Assembly: GCF_023824195.1 (NCBI RefSeq)
Contig: NZ_CP085442.1
Coordinates: 3,510,001-3,574,000, forward strand
From: Priestia megaterium
GTDB lineage: Bacteria; Bacillota; Bacilli; Bacillales; Bacillaceae_H
DNA length: 64,000 bases
Direction of reading: 5' to 3'
Shown: piece after piece, positions 8,298 to 15,850 of the stretch
Layout: every line of letters starts with the position of its first letter
Numbering within the stretch: the stretch's first letter is position 1
Position numbers and translations under genes: made by a program
Notes under the pieces: model-generated
Database searches by the model: none
What the model saw: the letters and a program-made list of their open reading frames with translations, nothing else
What the model was told of the DNA's origin: nothing

Positions 8298-9173
8298 ATG
8301 AAGATGATTTTTACAGACTTAGATGGAACTCTTTTAAATAGCAGCAGTGAAATTAGCACAATTAATGCAGAAGCAATTAAAAAAGCGCAAAAACACGGAG
8401 TTGAAATCGTGGTTGCTACAGGGCGCGCTTATTTCGACGTGCAGGAAATTTTAAAAAAAGCTGAGCTTTCAAATCTTTGGGTGATTGCCGCAAACGGAGC
8501 GACTATTCATGATCCAAACGGACAGCTAAGACATTCTGTTCCGATTGATGCACATCACGTAAAAGAGGCGCTTCAGTGGCTGGATGCAAACGAATTTTAC
8601 TATGAAGTGTTTGCCGAACATGCGATTTATACGCCAAACTCGGGCCGTGAGCTGCTGGCCATTGAAATTGACCGAGTAAAAAGCGCCAATAAAAACGTGG
8701 ATGAAGAAAGACTTCATCACGCAGCGGCTAAGCAATACAGCCAAACGGGATTTGCCTTTGTTGCATCTTATGAAGATATTTTAAATACAAACGCTGAGCT
8801 TTATAACGTATTGGCTTTTTCATTTGATGATGAAAAACGAAAAAAAGGCTGGGATCACTTTAGCAAGCAGCATGATATGACCCTTGTCTCTTCCGCTGAT
8901 CATAACTTTGAACTTGAACACAAAGACGCGTCAAAAGGAAACGCATTAACATACGTGGTAAAAGATCTTGGCGGCTCTCTTCATGATACCATCGCCATTG
9001 GAGACAGCTTTAACGACGTATCGATGCTGCAAACGGCTGGAAAAGGAATCGCTATGGCAAATGCGCACGCGGAAATTAAAGCGTTAGCTGATGATGTTAC
9101 ATTAACGAACGATGAAAACGGAGTAGCTTCCGTCATTGAAAAAGTGTTAGAAGCACAGCTGGAAGCACATTAA
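8298..9173 (+). CDS. HAD-superfamily phosphatase, Cof/YidA type
   Basis: 291 residues. Motif I is FTDLDGTLLN at the N-terminus (catalytic Asp pair) and motif IV is GDSFNDVSML near residue 235, with the large Cof-type C2B cap between. Such enzymes dephosphorylate sugar phosphates or other small phospho-metabolites in the cytoplasm. The start ATG follows AAAGGGAGAG; the frame stays open upstream, but that stretch is promoter DNA. Divergent from a DeoR regulator, which suggests sugar-phosphate responsive control. Confidence 0.9.
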   Translation: MKMIFTDLDGTLLNSSSEISTINAEAIKKAQKHGVEIVVATGRAYFDVQEILKKAELSNLWVIAANGATIHDPNGQLRHSVPIDAHHVKEALQWLDANEFYYEVFAEHAIYTPNSGRELLAIEIDRVKSANKNVDEERLHHAAAKQYSQTGFAFVASYEDILNTNAELYNVLAFSFDDEKRKKGWDHFSKQHDMTLVSSADHNFELEHKDASKGNALTYVVKDLGGSLHDTIAIGDSFNDVSMLQTAGKGIAMANAHAEIKALADDVTLTNDENGVASVIEKVLEAQLEAH

Positions 9174-9205
9174 AAAAAACGCTTGGCGTATGCCAAGCGT
9201 TTTTA
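9174..9205. terminator. bidirectional terminator between convergent genes
   Basis: Perfect 13-bp stem AAAAACGCTTGGC with its complement, 4-nt loop GTAT, A and T runs on both sides. It overlaps the last codon of the minus-strand membrane protein gene. Confidence 0.85.
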
Positions 9206-9433
9206 AATGGTCATGCGGTAAATACCGACAAACCAGCTAAACAGCGCAACTAAAAACAACAGCCACGCGCTGGTTTTCTTTCTTTTTTGCCACTCGATTG
9301 CTCCTAAAACTAGCATGGTAAACCCGAGCAGTATATTTAAAAACGAAAGAAACTGGTATCTGTGAGTGAGCATGATATAAAGAGCCAGTCCAACAGTAAT
9401 AATTGAAAAAATAAGCTGTAATGCTTTTAACAA
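9203..9433 (-). CDS. small DUF3953-like membrane protein
   Basis: 76 residues with three hydrophobic segments (about 5-22, 28-47, 55-72) and a basic loop EWQKRKKTSAW. Size and layout resemble the YczI/DUF3953 group of small Bacillus membrane proteins; function unknown. It sits 11 nt downstream of the hydroxyacid dehydrogenase gene and may be co-transcribed with it. Confidence 0.65.
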   Translation of the reverse strand: MLKALQLIFSIITVGLALYIMLTHRYQFLSFLNILLGFTMLVLGAIEWQKRKKTSAWLLFLVALFSWFVGIYRMTI

Positions 9434-9444
9434 AAAATCTCTCC

Positions 9445-10410
9445 TTACTTGTAATTCACTTCTTCATTTACACACGTCACTAAAGGTTTTTTTTCAAGAC
9501 CTAAAAGCAGGTTCTGGACGGCTAAATCTGCCATGCGATTGCGCGTTTCGTACGTAGCACTTCCAATATGCGGTGTTACCAGCACGTTTGAAAGCTGCAG
9601 CAGCTTATGATCTGCCGGAAGCGGCTCTGGGTCTGTTACGTCCAGTGCGGCATACGCAATTTCTTCATTTTTCAGCGCTTCGTACAACGCTTCAGTGTCC
9701 ACTAATCCTCCGCGCGCTGCGTTCACAAAATACGCGCTGCTTTTCATTGCTTTAAATTCAGCTTCTCCGAACATGCCTTTACTTTCATTTGAAAGCGGCA
9801 CTAAGCATACGATACAGTCCGCTGTGTGAAGCAGTTCTTCAAATGAAAGGTATACGGCATCAAGCTCTTTTTCGACTTCATGCTTGCGGCTTCGGTTGTG
9901 GTAAACGATGTTCATGCCCGATGCCTTTGCTCGTCTGGCAACGGCGCTTCCGATATCGCCCATTCCAACAATACCAAGCGTTTTTCCAAATAAATCGACG
10001 CCAAATACCGTTTCCCAGTTTCCTTGTTTCACTTTTTCATAGCCTTCATGAATGCGGCGAGCTGCTGACAGCAAGAGACCAAACGTTAAGTCAGCCGTTG
10101 CTTCTACTAACACGCCTGGCGTATTACTAAACGGCACGCCTTTTTTGGTGCATGCTTCGACATCTACACTGTCATACCCTACGCCTGATTGAGAAATAAC
10201 GCGCAGGTTCGGTGCTGCTTCTAACAGCTCTTCATCCACTGTGATGTGTCCGATATTAAAAAAGCCGTCGGCGTCACGAAGCCAGTCGCGCAGCGTTTCT
10301 TGTGGAATCTTTCCTTCTCCTTCCCACATTTGAATATCGCAGTGCTCCGCTAGCTTCTCGTAAGCGTTTGGCCACGTTTTTCCAGACATAACAACTTTGT
10401 ATTTCCCCAT
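9445..10410 (-). CDS. D-isomer-specific 2-hydroxyacid dehydrogenase (glyoxylate/2-ketogluconate reductase-like)
   Basis: 321 residues. The NAD(P)-binding Rossmann motif is GIVGMGDIGSAVARRA (about 150), followed by the catalytic Arg in NAARGGLVD, Glu in DVTDPEPLP and His in VTPHIGSAT, the classic triad of the family. It reduces a 2-oxoacid to a D-2-hydroxyacid; the exact substrate is not decided by sequence. The start MGKYKVV was preferred because AAAAGGAGAG lies 7 nt upstream; a 10-codon longer reading starts before this site. Confidence 0.9.
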   Translation of the reverse strand: MGKYKVVMSGKTWPNAYEKLAEHCDIQMWEGEGKIPQETLRDWLRDADGFFNIGHITVDEELLEAAPNLRVISQSGVGYDSVDVEACTKKGVPFSNTPGVLVEATADLTFGLLLSAARRIHEGYEKVKQGNWETVFGVDLFGKTLGIVGMGDIGSAVARRAKASGMNIVYHNRSRKHEVEKELDAVYLSFEELLHTADCIVCLVPLSNESKGMFGEAEFKAMKSSAYFVNAARGGLVDTEALYEALKNEEIAYAALDVTDPEPLPADHKLLQLSNVLVTPHIGSATYETRNRMADLAVQNLLLGLEKKPLVTCVNEEVNYK

Positions 10411-10536
10411 GTGTATCTCTCCTTTTCCTTGTTCACTCATATGTATGAATAGTAACTAGCTATCCTATCATAAGCCTACTACAAAGATGAAACTTTTTCC
10501 ATTCAGTAATCGTATTTATAGTAAGGGGGAATACGA

Positions 10537-11019
10537 ATGTTTGAAGATGAAATCATATTTGAAGACGATCCGTCCGGAGATGACATTGTTTTTGAAGGTG
10601 ATGCTGACCTAAGCGGAGGCGCTTTTTTTCCAGACGATGCGTTATTTAACGGAATGCCTACGTTTGTGATGCTGTTTTTTGTTATTGTTATTGGTATTTT
10701 TTTATTTTCTATTTTTAAAGGAATCAGCACGTGGAGTAAAAATGAGCAGTCTCCCCGTCTATCCGTAAAAGCAAAAATTACGGGCAAACGGACAAATGTC
10801 CACCGCCACAACAGTCACGCTCACGAACATCATCACTCTCACACGTCTACAACCTACTACGTAACCTTTCAGTTTGAAAGCACCGATCGCTCTGAATTTG
10901 TTGTTTCAGGCAGCGAATACGGCATGCTTGCAGAAGGCGATGAAGGAATGCTGACGTTTCAAGGAACTCGTTTTTTGGATTTTCAAAGGAATCCAAGTGA
11001 AGAACATACAGATGCCTAG
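10537..11019 (+). CDS. DUF2500-domain membrane protein with a His-rich loop
   Basis: 160 residues: a very acidic N-terminus (about 1-40: EDEIIFEDDPSGDD), one TM segment (about 45-65), then a DUF2500 domain (KAKITGKR ... YYVTFQFESTDRSEFVVSG ... GDEGMLTFQGTRFLDFQR). Between its first two strands is HRHNSHAHEHHHSHTST, with nine histidines, a possible metal-binding insert. Function of DUF2500 is unknown. AAGGGGGAATACGA precedes the start; a terminator follows. Confidence 0.8.
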   Translation: MFEDEIIFEDDPSGDDIVFEGDADLSGGAFFPDDALFNGMPTFVMLFFVIVIGIFLFSIFKGISTWSKNEQSPRLSVKAKITGKRTNVHRHNSHAHEHHHSHTSTTYYVTFQFESTDRSEFVVSGSEYGMLAEGDEGMLTFQGTRFLDFQRNPSEEHTDA

Positions 11020-11024
11020 CTTAT

Positions 11025-11051
11025 AACCTCTTGCTTTTAGAGGTCTTTTTG
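11025..11051 (+). terminator. terminator of the DUF2500 gene
   Basis: ACCTCT / AGAGGT stem with 7-nt loop, followed by CTTTTT just behind the stop codon. Confidence 0.65.
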
Positions 11052-11162
11052 AGCATTCATACAGCCAATGACCTATTTGTGCCCTTTTTACGCTGTAGAA
11101 GAACGTTAATCAGTATAAAAACATACCGTGTAACACATTCATTTAAATAAGCAGGTGATTTT

Positions 11163-11348
11163 ATGTATTCTCCTTATTCAGGCAGCGGCCTCTACTACGG
11201 ACATTACGGAGAAGCCCCTCATTCGCATCCTATTCAAACGCTGCTGACGCAATACTGGCACGAAACCCACTATCCAGGTCCACACAAAAAATATGTTCAC
11301 GTGTATTATCTTAACCCGGCTTCTCTTCATTATTATCCAACCTATTAA
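11163..11348 (+). CDS. small Tyr/His/Pro-rich protein of unknown function
   Basis: 61 residues with 12 tyrosines and 9 histidines (MYSPYSGSGLYYGHYGE ... KYVHVYYLNPASLHYYPTY). No hydrophobic segment. Tyr-rich small proteins of this kind are often found in Bacillus spore coats, but that is only a compositional analogy. AGCAGGTGATTTT precedes the ATG. Confidence 0.6.
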   Translation: MYSPYSGSGLYYGHYGEAPHSHPIQTLLTQYWHETHYPGPHKKYVHVYYLNPASLHYYPTY

Positions 11349-11439
11349 ACATTTTTTTGTAAAAAATTGGTGATTTCCAAACTTTTGTATTGTAAAATTA
11401 ATCCATATACTTATTTACTGGAAAGGAGGTTAAAAAACA

Positions 11440-11877
11440 GTGCGTAATTCTACAGCAAAAAATAGTGTGGCAATCACCACTTTGCTTTCTGCCCTATTTT
11501 TCTGCTTTATTTTAGTTCTTGGTTCGCTTTCTCCCCTAGCAGATTCAGGCCCCAACGTTAATACGTTCGGTTCAACAGGGCTGTGGTTATCTCTTGGCAT
11601 GATTCTGTTTTTATATTTGTTGCCTTTAGCTTTTTATCTGATAGGAATGCATTTCTTAAAATTTGTGATGGCTGCTTTTTGCAGCATCGGACTTTTAATT
11701 GCTGCTAGTACTCTATTACTAATGCCGGCTCTGTTTTTATTCGGATTAGAAGATTTCTCAGGAAACTTAGCTTCAATTATAGGAATAATGATTTCTTGTT
11801 TAGGTTTGCTGATCACGAATATTGTGTGGTTTGTTGTTGCTTTTAAAAGGCAGTCTACCGTACAGGAAAGCGTTTAA
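11440..11877 (+). CDS. small four-TM membrane protein
   Basis: 145 residues with four hydrophobic segments (about 11-30, 45-68, 72-98, 108-132). No motif I recognise. The start is GTG behind AAAGGAGGT at 9 nt, a strong site. A perfect terminator follows directly. Confidence 0.7.
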   Translation: MRNSTAKNSVAITTLLSALFFCFILVLGSLSPLADSGPNVNTFGSTGLWLSLGMILFLYLLPLAFYLIGMHFLKFVMAAFCSIGLLIAASTLLLMPALFLFGLEDFSGNLASIIGIMISCLGLLITNIVWFVVAFKRQSTVQESV

Positions 11878-11884
11878 AATGGTG

Positions 11885-11914
11885 AAGAGGAGCAGCAGCT
11901 GCTCCTCTTTTTAT
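11885..11914 (+). terminator. terminator of the four-TM protein gene
   Basis: GAGGAGCAGC and its complement form an unbroken palindrome followed by TTTTTAT. Confidence 0.85.
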
Positions 11915-12072
11915 AATTCCCTAAGCAAAAGGTACAAAGATATATCGAAGCAGCCTTTGTGCTTACTGTTTTTATACATAACATCAAATTTTATTACATA
12001 TTTTTATATAATGAAAGACCACTTAAACGGAAAACGATAGTAGATACGAGATTGAAAGAGGTTTTGTTTTTG

Positions 12073-12705
12073 GTGACGTTATTTTTAACAAATGTACTGC
12101 TCGGTCTTTCGATTGCCCTTCCCGTTGGCACGGTGACGATTGAAATGACAAAGCAAGGTTTAAAAAACGGGTTTCTTCACGGATGGGTTGTCGGACTTGG
12201 GGGCATGACGGTTGATTTATTATTAATTGTGCTGCTTTACTCTGGACTGGCTTCTTTTTTATCCGCTCCTTTTATCCAACTTATTATGTGGCTTGTAGGG
12301 GCACTTTTTTTATTTTATATTGGCTATGACAGCATTAGACATGCGGATCATGATATAACGGCTCCTGGAGAACACGTAAAAAAGTCGTTTGCATCTTCTT
12401 ATGTGAACGGGATCTTTGTTGCGATTTCTCCTAGCAATCTCATTTTTTGGCTGAGCGTGTTTGGAACGGTGCTTACCAATTCGCTTCAATCCTCTCACTC
12501 TTTTCACTTCCTGCTGATTGCCGCAGGAATATTAACCGGGATTTTAATTCATGACTTGGGCTTAATGACAATTGTCTCTGGAACTAGAAAAGTGCTGAAT
12601 CAGCTTTATATTAAATGGGTTTCTGTAGCAGCTGGATGTATATTGATTGGCTTTTCATGCTATTTTCTTTATCGTTTCATTGGGAATCTGCGCATGTATT
12701 TTTAA
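12073..12705 (+). CDS. LysE/RhtB-family amino-acid exporter
   Basis: About 210 residues and six TM segments, starting TLFLTNVLLGLSIALPVGTVTIEMTKQG, where the LPVGP-like motif and following GLKNGFLHGWVVGLGG are typical of LysE/RhtB exporters. It probably exports amino acids or their analogues. The start is either GTG 12073 or TTG 12070; AGAGG lies about 8-11 nt upstream. The frame is open further upstream but lacks the family's residues and a ribosome-binding site. Terminator behind. Confidence 0.8.
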   Translation: MTLFLTNVLLGLSIALPVGTVTIEMTKQGLKNGFLHGWVVGLGGMTVDLLLIVLLYSGLASFLSAPFIQLIMWLVGALFLFYIGYDSIRHADHDITAPGEHVKKSFASSYVNGIFVAISPSNLIFWLSVFGTVLTNSLQSSHSFHFLLIAAGILTGILIHDLGLMTIVSGTRKVLNQLYIKWVSVAAGCILIGFSCYFLYRFIGNLRMYF

Positions 12706-12734
12706 TTTTTCTACATATTTTATGACTTATAATG

Positions 12735-12768
12735 CCCCCTCTCTGTCTAGTACAAAGAGGGGGTTTTT
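12735..12768 (+). terminator. terminator of the LysE-family gene
   Basis: CCCCCTCT / AGAGGGGG stem, followed by TTTTTAT. Confidence 0.85.
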
Positions 12769-12871
12769 ATCATCTAGTCGTGACTATCAGACAAAAAGTT
12801 CACAATTCCGTCACATTTCTATTGATTTTTTTCTCTTTTTATACGAAAATATAAAAAAGGGAGGAAATATC

Positions 12872-13012
12872 ATGAAAATCAAAAAAGCACTTCGCATCTT
12901 TATTGGATCAAACGTTCTTGTATTATTAACATTCGGCCTTCTTCCAGCACTATTGGTTAACCCTGATATTGACCTAATACAATCATTTATTAATTATATA
13001 GGCAAGGATTAA
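12872..13012 (+). CDS. short membrane peptide
   Basis: 46 residues, MKIKKALRIFIGSNVLVLLT..., with one long hydrophobic segment and a basic start. GGGAGG lies 6 nt before the ATG and a terminator follows, which makes expression likely. No family recognised. The longer open frame upstream runs through a terminator and is not used. Confidence 0.65.
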   Translation: MKIKKALRIFIGSNVLVLLTFGLLPALLVNPDIDLIQSFINYIGKD

Positions 13013-13053
13013 TTCCGCTTTAAATAGTCATAATTTTCAATCTATTATTTCAA

Positions 13054-13086
13054 TAAAAAAAAGACAGCCTGCGCTGTCTTTTTTGG
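13054..13086. terminator. bidirectional terminator
   Basis: AAAAGACAGC / GCTGTCTTTT stem with a 4-nt loop between convergent genes. Confidence 0.85.
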
Positions 13087-13131
13087 TAGGTTTGAAAAAC
13101 CCTATGGCACTTTTCCCTATCAATACAAGGT

Positions 13132-13545
13132 TTATTTAGTTGAAAACAGCTTTTCAACATCTATTTTTTGGTCTTTAACGATCGTATACGTAGCCTGCTT
13201 TTTACTTTTAAAGTTAAATGCTTTTATGTAATCATCATCGTAAATCGTCAAACCATACGCATCTTTTCCGTTTTCAACGATTTTTACCCAGTAAGCCTGG
13301 TCAAACTTTGGATCGCGCTCCTTGCTTTTTTTCACTTCTACCTGTGACAAAGAGTGTACGATCTCTTTCATATTCTTTTTATCGTCTACTACACGCTTTC
13401 CTTCGTCCGTATCTATTTCAATACGCGTAACGCTTGCTTCGTCTACTTTTATGACATCTTTTAACTGATAGGTTTTCCCCGTATATGTAAAGTAAAATAC
13501 TACGATAAATAGAAGTACACATATAATAACCGTTCTTTTTTTCAA
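13132..13545 (-). CDS. membrane-anchored extracytoplasmic protein of unknown function
   Basis: 137 residues: a short basic N-terminus, a TM or signal anchor (TVIICVLLFIVVFYFTYTG, about 5-23), then a soluble beta-rich, charged domain (EIDTDEGKRVVDDKKNMKEIVHSLSQ ... WVKIVENGKDAYGLTIYDDDYIKAF). The start is TTG with AAAGGAGG 6 nt upstream; the ORF is open 8 codons further, but that part contains the ribosome-binding site. No family recognised. Confidence 0.7.
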   Translation of the reverse strand: MKKRTVIICVLLFIVVFYFTYTGKTYQLKDVIKVDEASVTRIEIDTDEGKRVVDDKKNMKEIVHSLSQVEVKKSKERDPKFDQAYWVKIVENGKDAYGLTIYDDDYIKAFNFKSKKQATYTIVKDQKIDVEKLFSTK

Positions 13546-13588
13546 AAGAATCCTCCTTTCTTTCACCACTTCACATCTATGAAAACTT

Positions 13589-13774
13589 TTATTGTGGAGC
13601 CTTCTGCGTTTTGTTTATTCTTCTTTTTATTACTCCTGTTCCACAGCCCTTTAGTAGAATACTGCTTCCCATAAGCAAGCTATACGTTAATCCTGGAACA
13701 GGAAGTACTAACGTCGCCATTAACAGTACCATCCCCGTGCTTGTAAGAGCTAATCCTGCAGCTCGATTTTCCAT
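13589..13774 (-). CDS. small two-TM membrane protein
   Basis: 61 residues with two hydrophobic segments (about 6-26 and 29-48) and a basic tail IKRRINKTQK. GGTGATGAG precedes the start. No recognised family. Confidence 0.6.
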   Translation of the reverse strand: MENRAAGLALTSTGMVLLMATLVLPVPGLTYSLLMGSSILLKGCGTGVIKRRINKTQKAPQ

Positions 13775-13942
13775 TCATCTCATCACCATCGCTCTGTAAA
13801 TCTTTTTTTATATAAAGTGATCGAACTATTTTCGATTTTCTGTTCACTTATTAGCTATGTACTTTTCGCTTATAATACAGAAGTGTCAAAACGCCTACTA
13901 GTAAGATCGTTGCTTCAGATTACCTTCTACTCTTTAACTAAA

Positions 13943-14143
13943 TCATGATTTTCTAAATAAAAACAGCTCATCTACTGTTGCTCCAAGCTCTGCAGCCAGT
14001 TGAAAAGCAAGGGTCAAGCTTGGATCATACTTATTGTTTTCAATGGCATTAATCGTTTGTCTCGATACGCCGCATACTTTTGCCAGTTCATCTTGAGACA
14101 TTCGCTTGCTTTTACGCAGTTCTTTAATTCGGTTTTCCACCAT
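13943..14143 (-). CDS. small XRE-family (Cro/CI-like) regulator
   Basis: 66 residues, nearly all helix-turn-helix: NRIKELRKSKRMSQDELAKVCGVSRQTINAIENNKYDPSLTLAFQLA, then ELGATVDELF. This is the YgzD-like group of short Cro-type repressors, usually next to a small membrane protein gene, as here (13589-13774). A perfect palindrome (14161-14182) lies 18 nt upstream of the start and is its likely operator, so autoregulation is expected. Confidence 0.9.
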   Translation of the reverse strand: MVENRIKELRKSKRMSQDELAKVCGVSRQTINAIENNKYDPSLTLAFQLAAELGATVDELFLFRKS

Positions 14144-14160
14144 TCATCACTCATCTCTAA

Positions 14161-14182
14161 AATGTAAAAAACTTTTTACATT
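14161..14182. promoter_or_regulatory. palindromic operator of the XRE regulator
   Basis: Arms AATGTAAAAA and TTTTTACATT (10 bp, no mismatch) around AC, just in front of the regulator gene. The TGTAAA/TTTACA core resembles sites of short XRE repressors. Confidence 0.65.
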
Positions 14183-14257
14183 CATATCTTATATTATCTT
14201 CCTCGTTACTGTCAAATATGTTTGACAAACTAGTATTTCTTATATACTTGAAATAGA

Positions 14258-14466
14258 GGCTGGGACAAAATTAGGTTAGTTGAAGGACAATCCGAACGAG
14301 TTTAATTAAGAATCAAACTCGTTCGGATTTTTTACTGCTATGGTAAATATTTCGTTGCTTCTAGCTGATGATTGGAGGACAAGGCTCACCTGCCGCCCGC
14401 GGAAAGCGAAGCCTGACACGGAAATCAACAGCGGTGTAACAAGCAATCCATACTAGATCATTTTTC
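14258..14466. repeat. dispersed structured repeat, copy 2 (internally deleted)
   Basis: Same left end GGCTGGGACA and hairpin as copy 1, but the GC-rich domain lacks the segment between the first outer arm and the GGCTCACC arm (about 70-80 nt compared with copy 1), and the right end stops at ACTAGATCATTT. The hairpin stem is AATCCGAACGAGTTT with its complement, where copy 1 has GAGCGAG/CTCGCTC and this copy GAACGAG/CTCGTTC, a compensated change. Confidence 0.8.
14289..14334. terminator. terminator hairpin inside repeat copy 2
   Basis: 15-bp perfect stem and a T run on the plus strand. It lies downstream of the minus-strand GNAT gene, separated by the GC-rich domain. Confidence 0.6.
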
Positions 14467-14476
14467 TTGGCTAACA

Positions 14477-14959
14477 TTAAAGATTTTTACTCATATTAAA
14501 CCACTGCACGCCTGCATGCTGAGACTCCGCAACCCCTTGATTCACATATCCGTTTTTTTCGTAAAAAGGAATCAATTCTTCTTTACATGTTAATGTAACC
14601 GTTAAGCGCTGTTTATCCTGCGCTTGTTTTTCAAACTCGCTTAACAGCATACTCGCAATTCCTTTGTGATGATGCTTGGGATTTACAACGATACCTAAAA
14701 TACTTTGATAACCGCCTGTCTCAGGGTTCGAAATCGTTTTTTCAAACAAATCATCCGTGATAAACGGAGCTGAAATGACGGGACCGTTCACATATCCGAT
14801 TAATTCTTCATTTTCTTCGGCAATGATAAACGTATCAGGAATGGTTTTGATCCGCGTCATAAACGCGTCTTTTGATGCAGCTTCTTCAGGTGTAAAGCCT
14901 TTGTTTTCTAACGTAATTAATTGGTTTAAATCCTTTTCATCTACTTGTCTTATAATCAT
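14477..14959 (-). CDS. GNAT-family N-acetyltransferase
   Basis: 160 residues. GNAT motif A is VNPKHHHKGIASMLLSEFEKQA (about 95-116), followed by the FYEKNGYVNQG end motif. It starts MIIRQVDEKDLNQLITLENKGF. Probably an amine or amino-acid N-acetyltransferase of the YjdJ/AANAT-like group; acceptor unknown. Start chosen after GAAAGGAAACG; a reading 6 codons longer begins before this site. Confidence 0.9.
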   Translation of the reverse strand: MIIRQVDEKDLNQLITLENKGFTPEEAASKDAFMTRIKTIPDTFIIAEENEELIGYVNGPVISAPFITDDLFEKTISNPETGGYQSILGIVVNPKHHHKGIASMLLSEFEKQAQDKQRLTVTLTCKEELIPFYEKNGYVNQGVAESQHAGVQWFNMSKNL

Positions 14960-15030
14960 TGGAACGTTTCCTTTCATTAAAAGCTACTATTATATATCTC
15001 TCTTTCTACTATATATAAAAACGCCCAAAC

Positions 15031-15070
15031 AAAAAAGGATTGACCTCTGCATCATACAGAATTCAACCCT
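15031..15070 (-). terminator. terminator of the acetate transporter gene
   Basis: Imperfect stem (GGATTGA..CTCTG with CAGA..TTCAACC) followed on the minus strand by TTTTTTG. Confidence 0.6.
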
Positions 15071-15096
15071 ACTTCGCTTTTTAATTAACGTCTTGA

Positions 15097-15714
15097 TTAT
15101 TTGATAAATGCACCAAATGGCTTGCCCACCGGAAGCACAACTCGACCGTAGTGAGTATTTAATACAGCCGCTGCAGATCCATAGAATGAAAACAGAGCAA
15201 TTAATAGCTCTGACACTGCTGCTAGTAAGTGCGTGTATTCATATGCTACACCAAATGTACTTAGCGATAATCCAATGAATAAGAAATCAATTAACACAAA
15301 AATAATAAATAATACTTTATGAGTGCCCATTGCTCCAACTGTCATAAAAACGCTGAAAATCAAGTAGCCGACAAAAGCAAATGCGAGCTGCTTTGGATCC
15401 GCTTCTTTTGCGAGCGCTTCCCCAAATGCTCCAAGCTGAATAAGCCATGTCATAGCTACACCTAGCCAAAATAACCCGAAGGCACCAAAAGCAGTTGCGC
15501 CGAAGGTATTATTATGTTTGAAATCTTGCATAGACGCGATTAACTGTCCTATTCCGCCTAAAAAAATCGCCCATGGCAATACCAATGAAACACCGTCGGT
15601 TACCCCAAGCTTTTGAAACGATGCAACAAGTGTCACCATGGCAAGTCCAAATAGACCTAGTGCTGATGGATCCGCTGTTACAATTTTAACGTGCTGCGTG
15701 CTGTTGTTACTCAT
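15097..15714 (-). CDS. acetate uptake transporter, GPR1/FUN34/YaaH (SatP) family
   Basis: 205 residues with six TM segments. It has the family's N-terminal signature ADPSALGLFGLAMVTLVAS (NPAPLGL-like) and GGIGQLIASMQDFKHNNTFGATAFGAFGLFWLG (close to GG.xQ..aGm.E.rxgNtFgatafssyG.FW). Members carry acetate or succinate into the cell. Start MSNNSTQ has GGGAGGT 6 nt upstream; a much longer open frame upstream is non-coding. It lies downstream of metE but between two terminators, so it has its own transcript. Confidence 0.9.
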   Translation of the reverse strand: MSNNSTQHVKIVTADPSALGLFGLAMVTLVASFQKLGVTDGVSLVLPWAIFLGGIGQLIASMQDFKHNNTFGATAFGAFGLFWLGVAMTWLIQLGAFGEALAKEADPKQLAFAFVGYLIFSVFMTVGAMGTHKVLFIIFVLIDFLFIGLSLSTFGVAYEYTHLLAAVSELLIALFSFYGSAAAVLNTHYGRVVLPVGKPFGAFIK

Positions 15715-15804
15715 GTTGTACCTCCCTGATTTTAAAAACACCTTTAAAAAGATACAAAAATGTACGGGAAGTGTCAATGGATATTTTTGGCCTTTTAAAA
15801 TCCC

Positions 15805-15845
15805 GTAAAAACAAGCAGTGTAAACGCTACACTGCTTGTCTTTTA
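15805..15845 (-). terminator. terminator of metE
   Basis: 12-bp perfect stem ACAAGCAGTGTA / TACACTGCTTGT, T run on the minus strand, right behind the metE stop. Confidence 0.85.
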
Positions 15846-15850
15846 ATTCC

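Noticed and set aside
13820..13920. Short minus-strand reading SEATILLVGVLTLLYYKRK, like the end of a membrane protein
   Set aside because: There is no start codon or ribosome-binding site in frame; at best a gene remnant behind the XRE regulator, too short to support.
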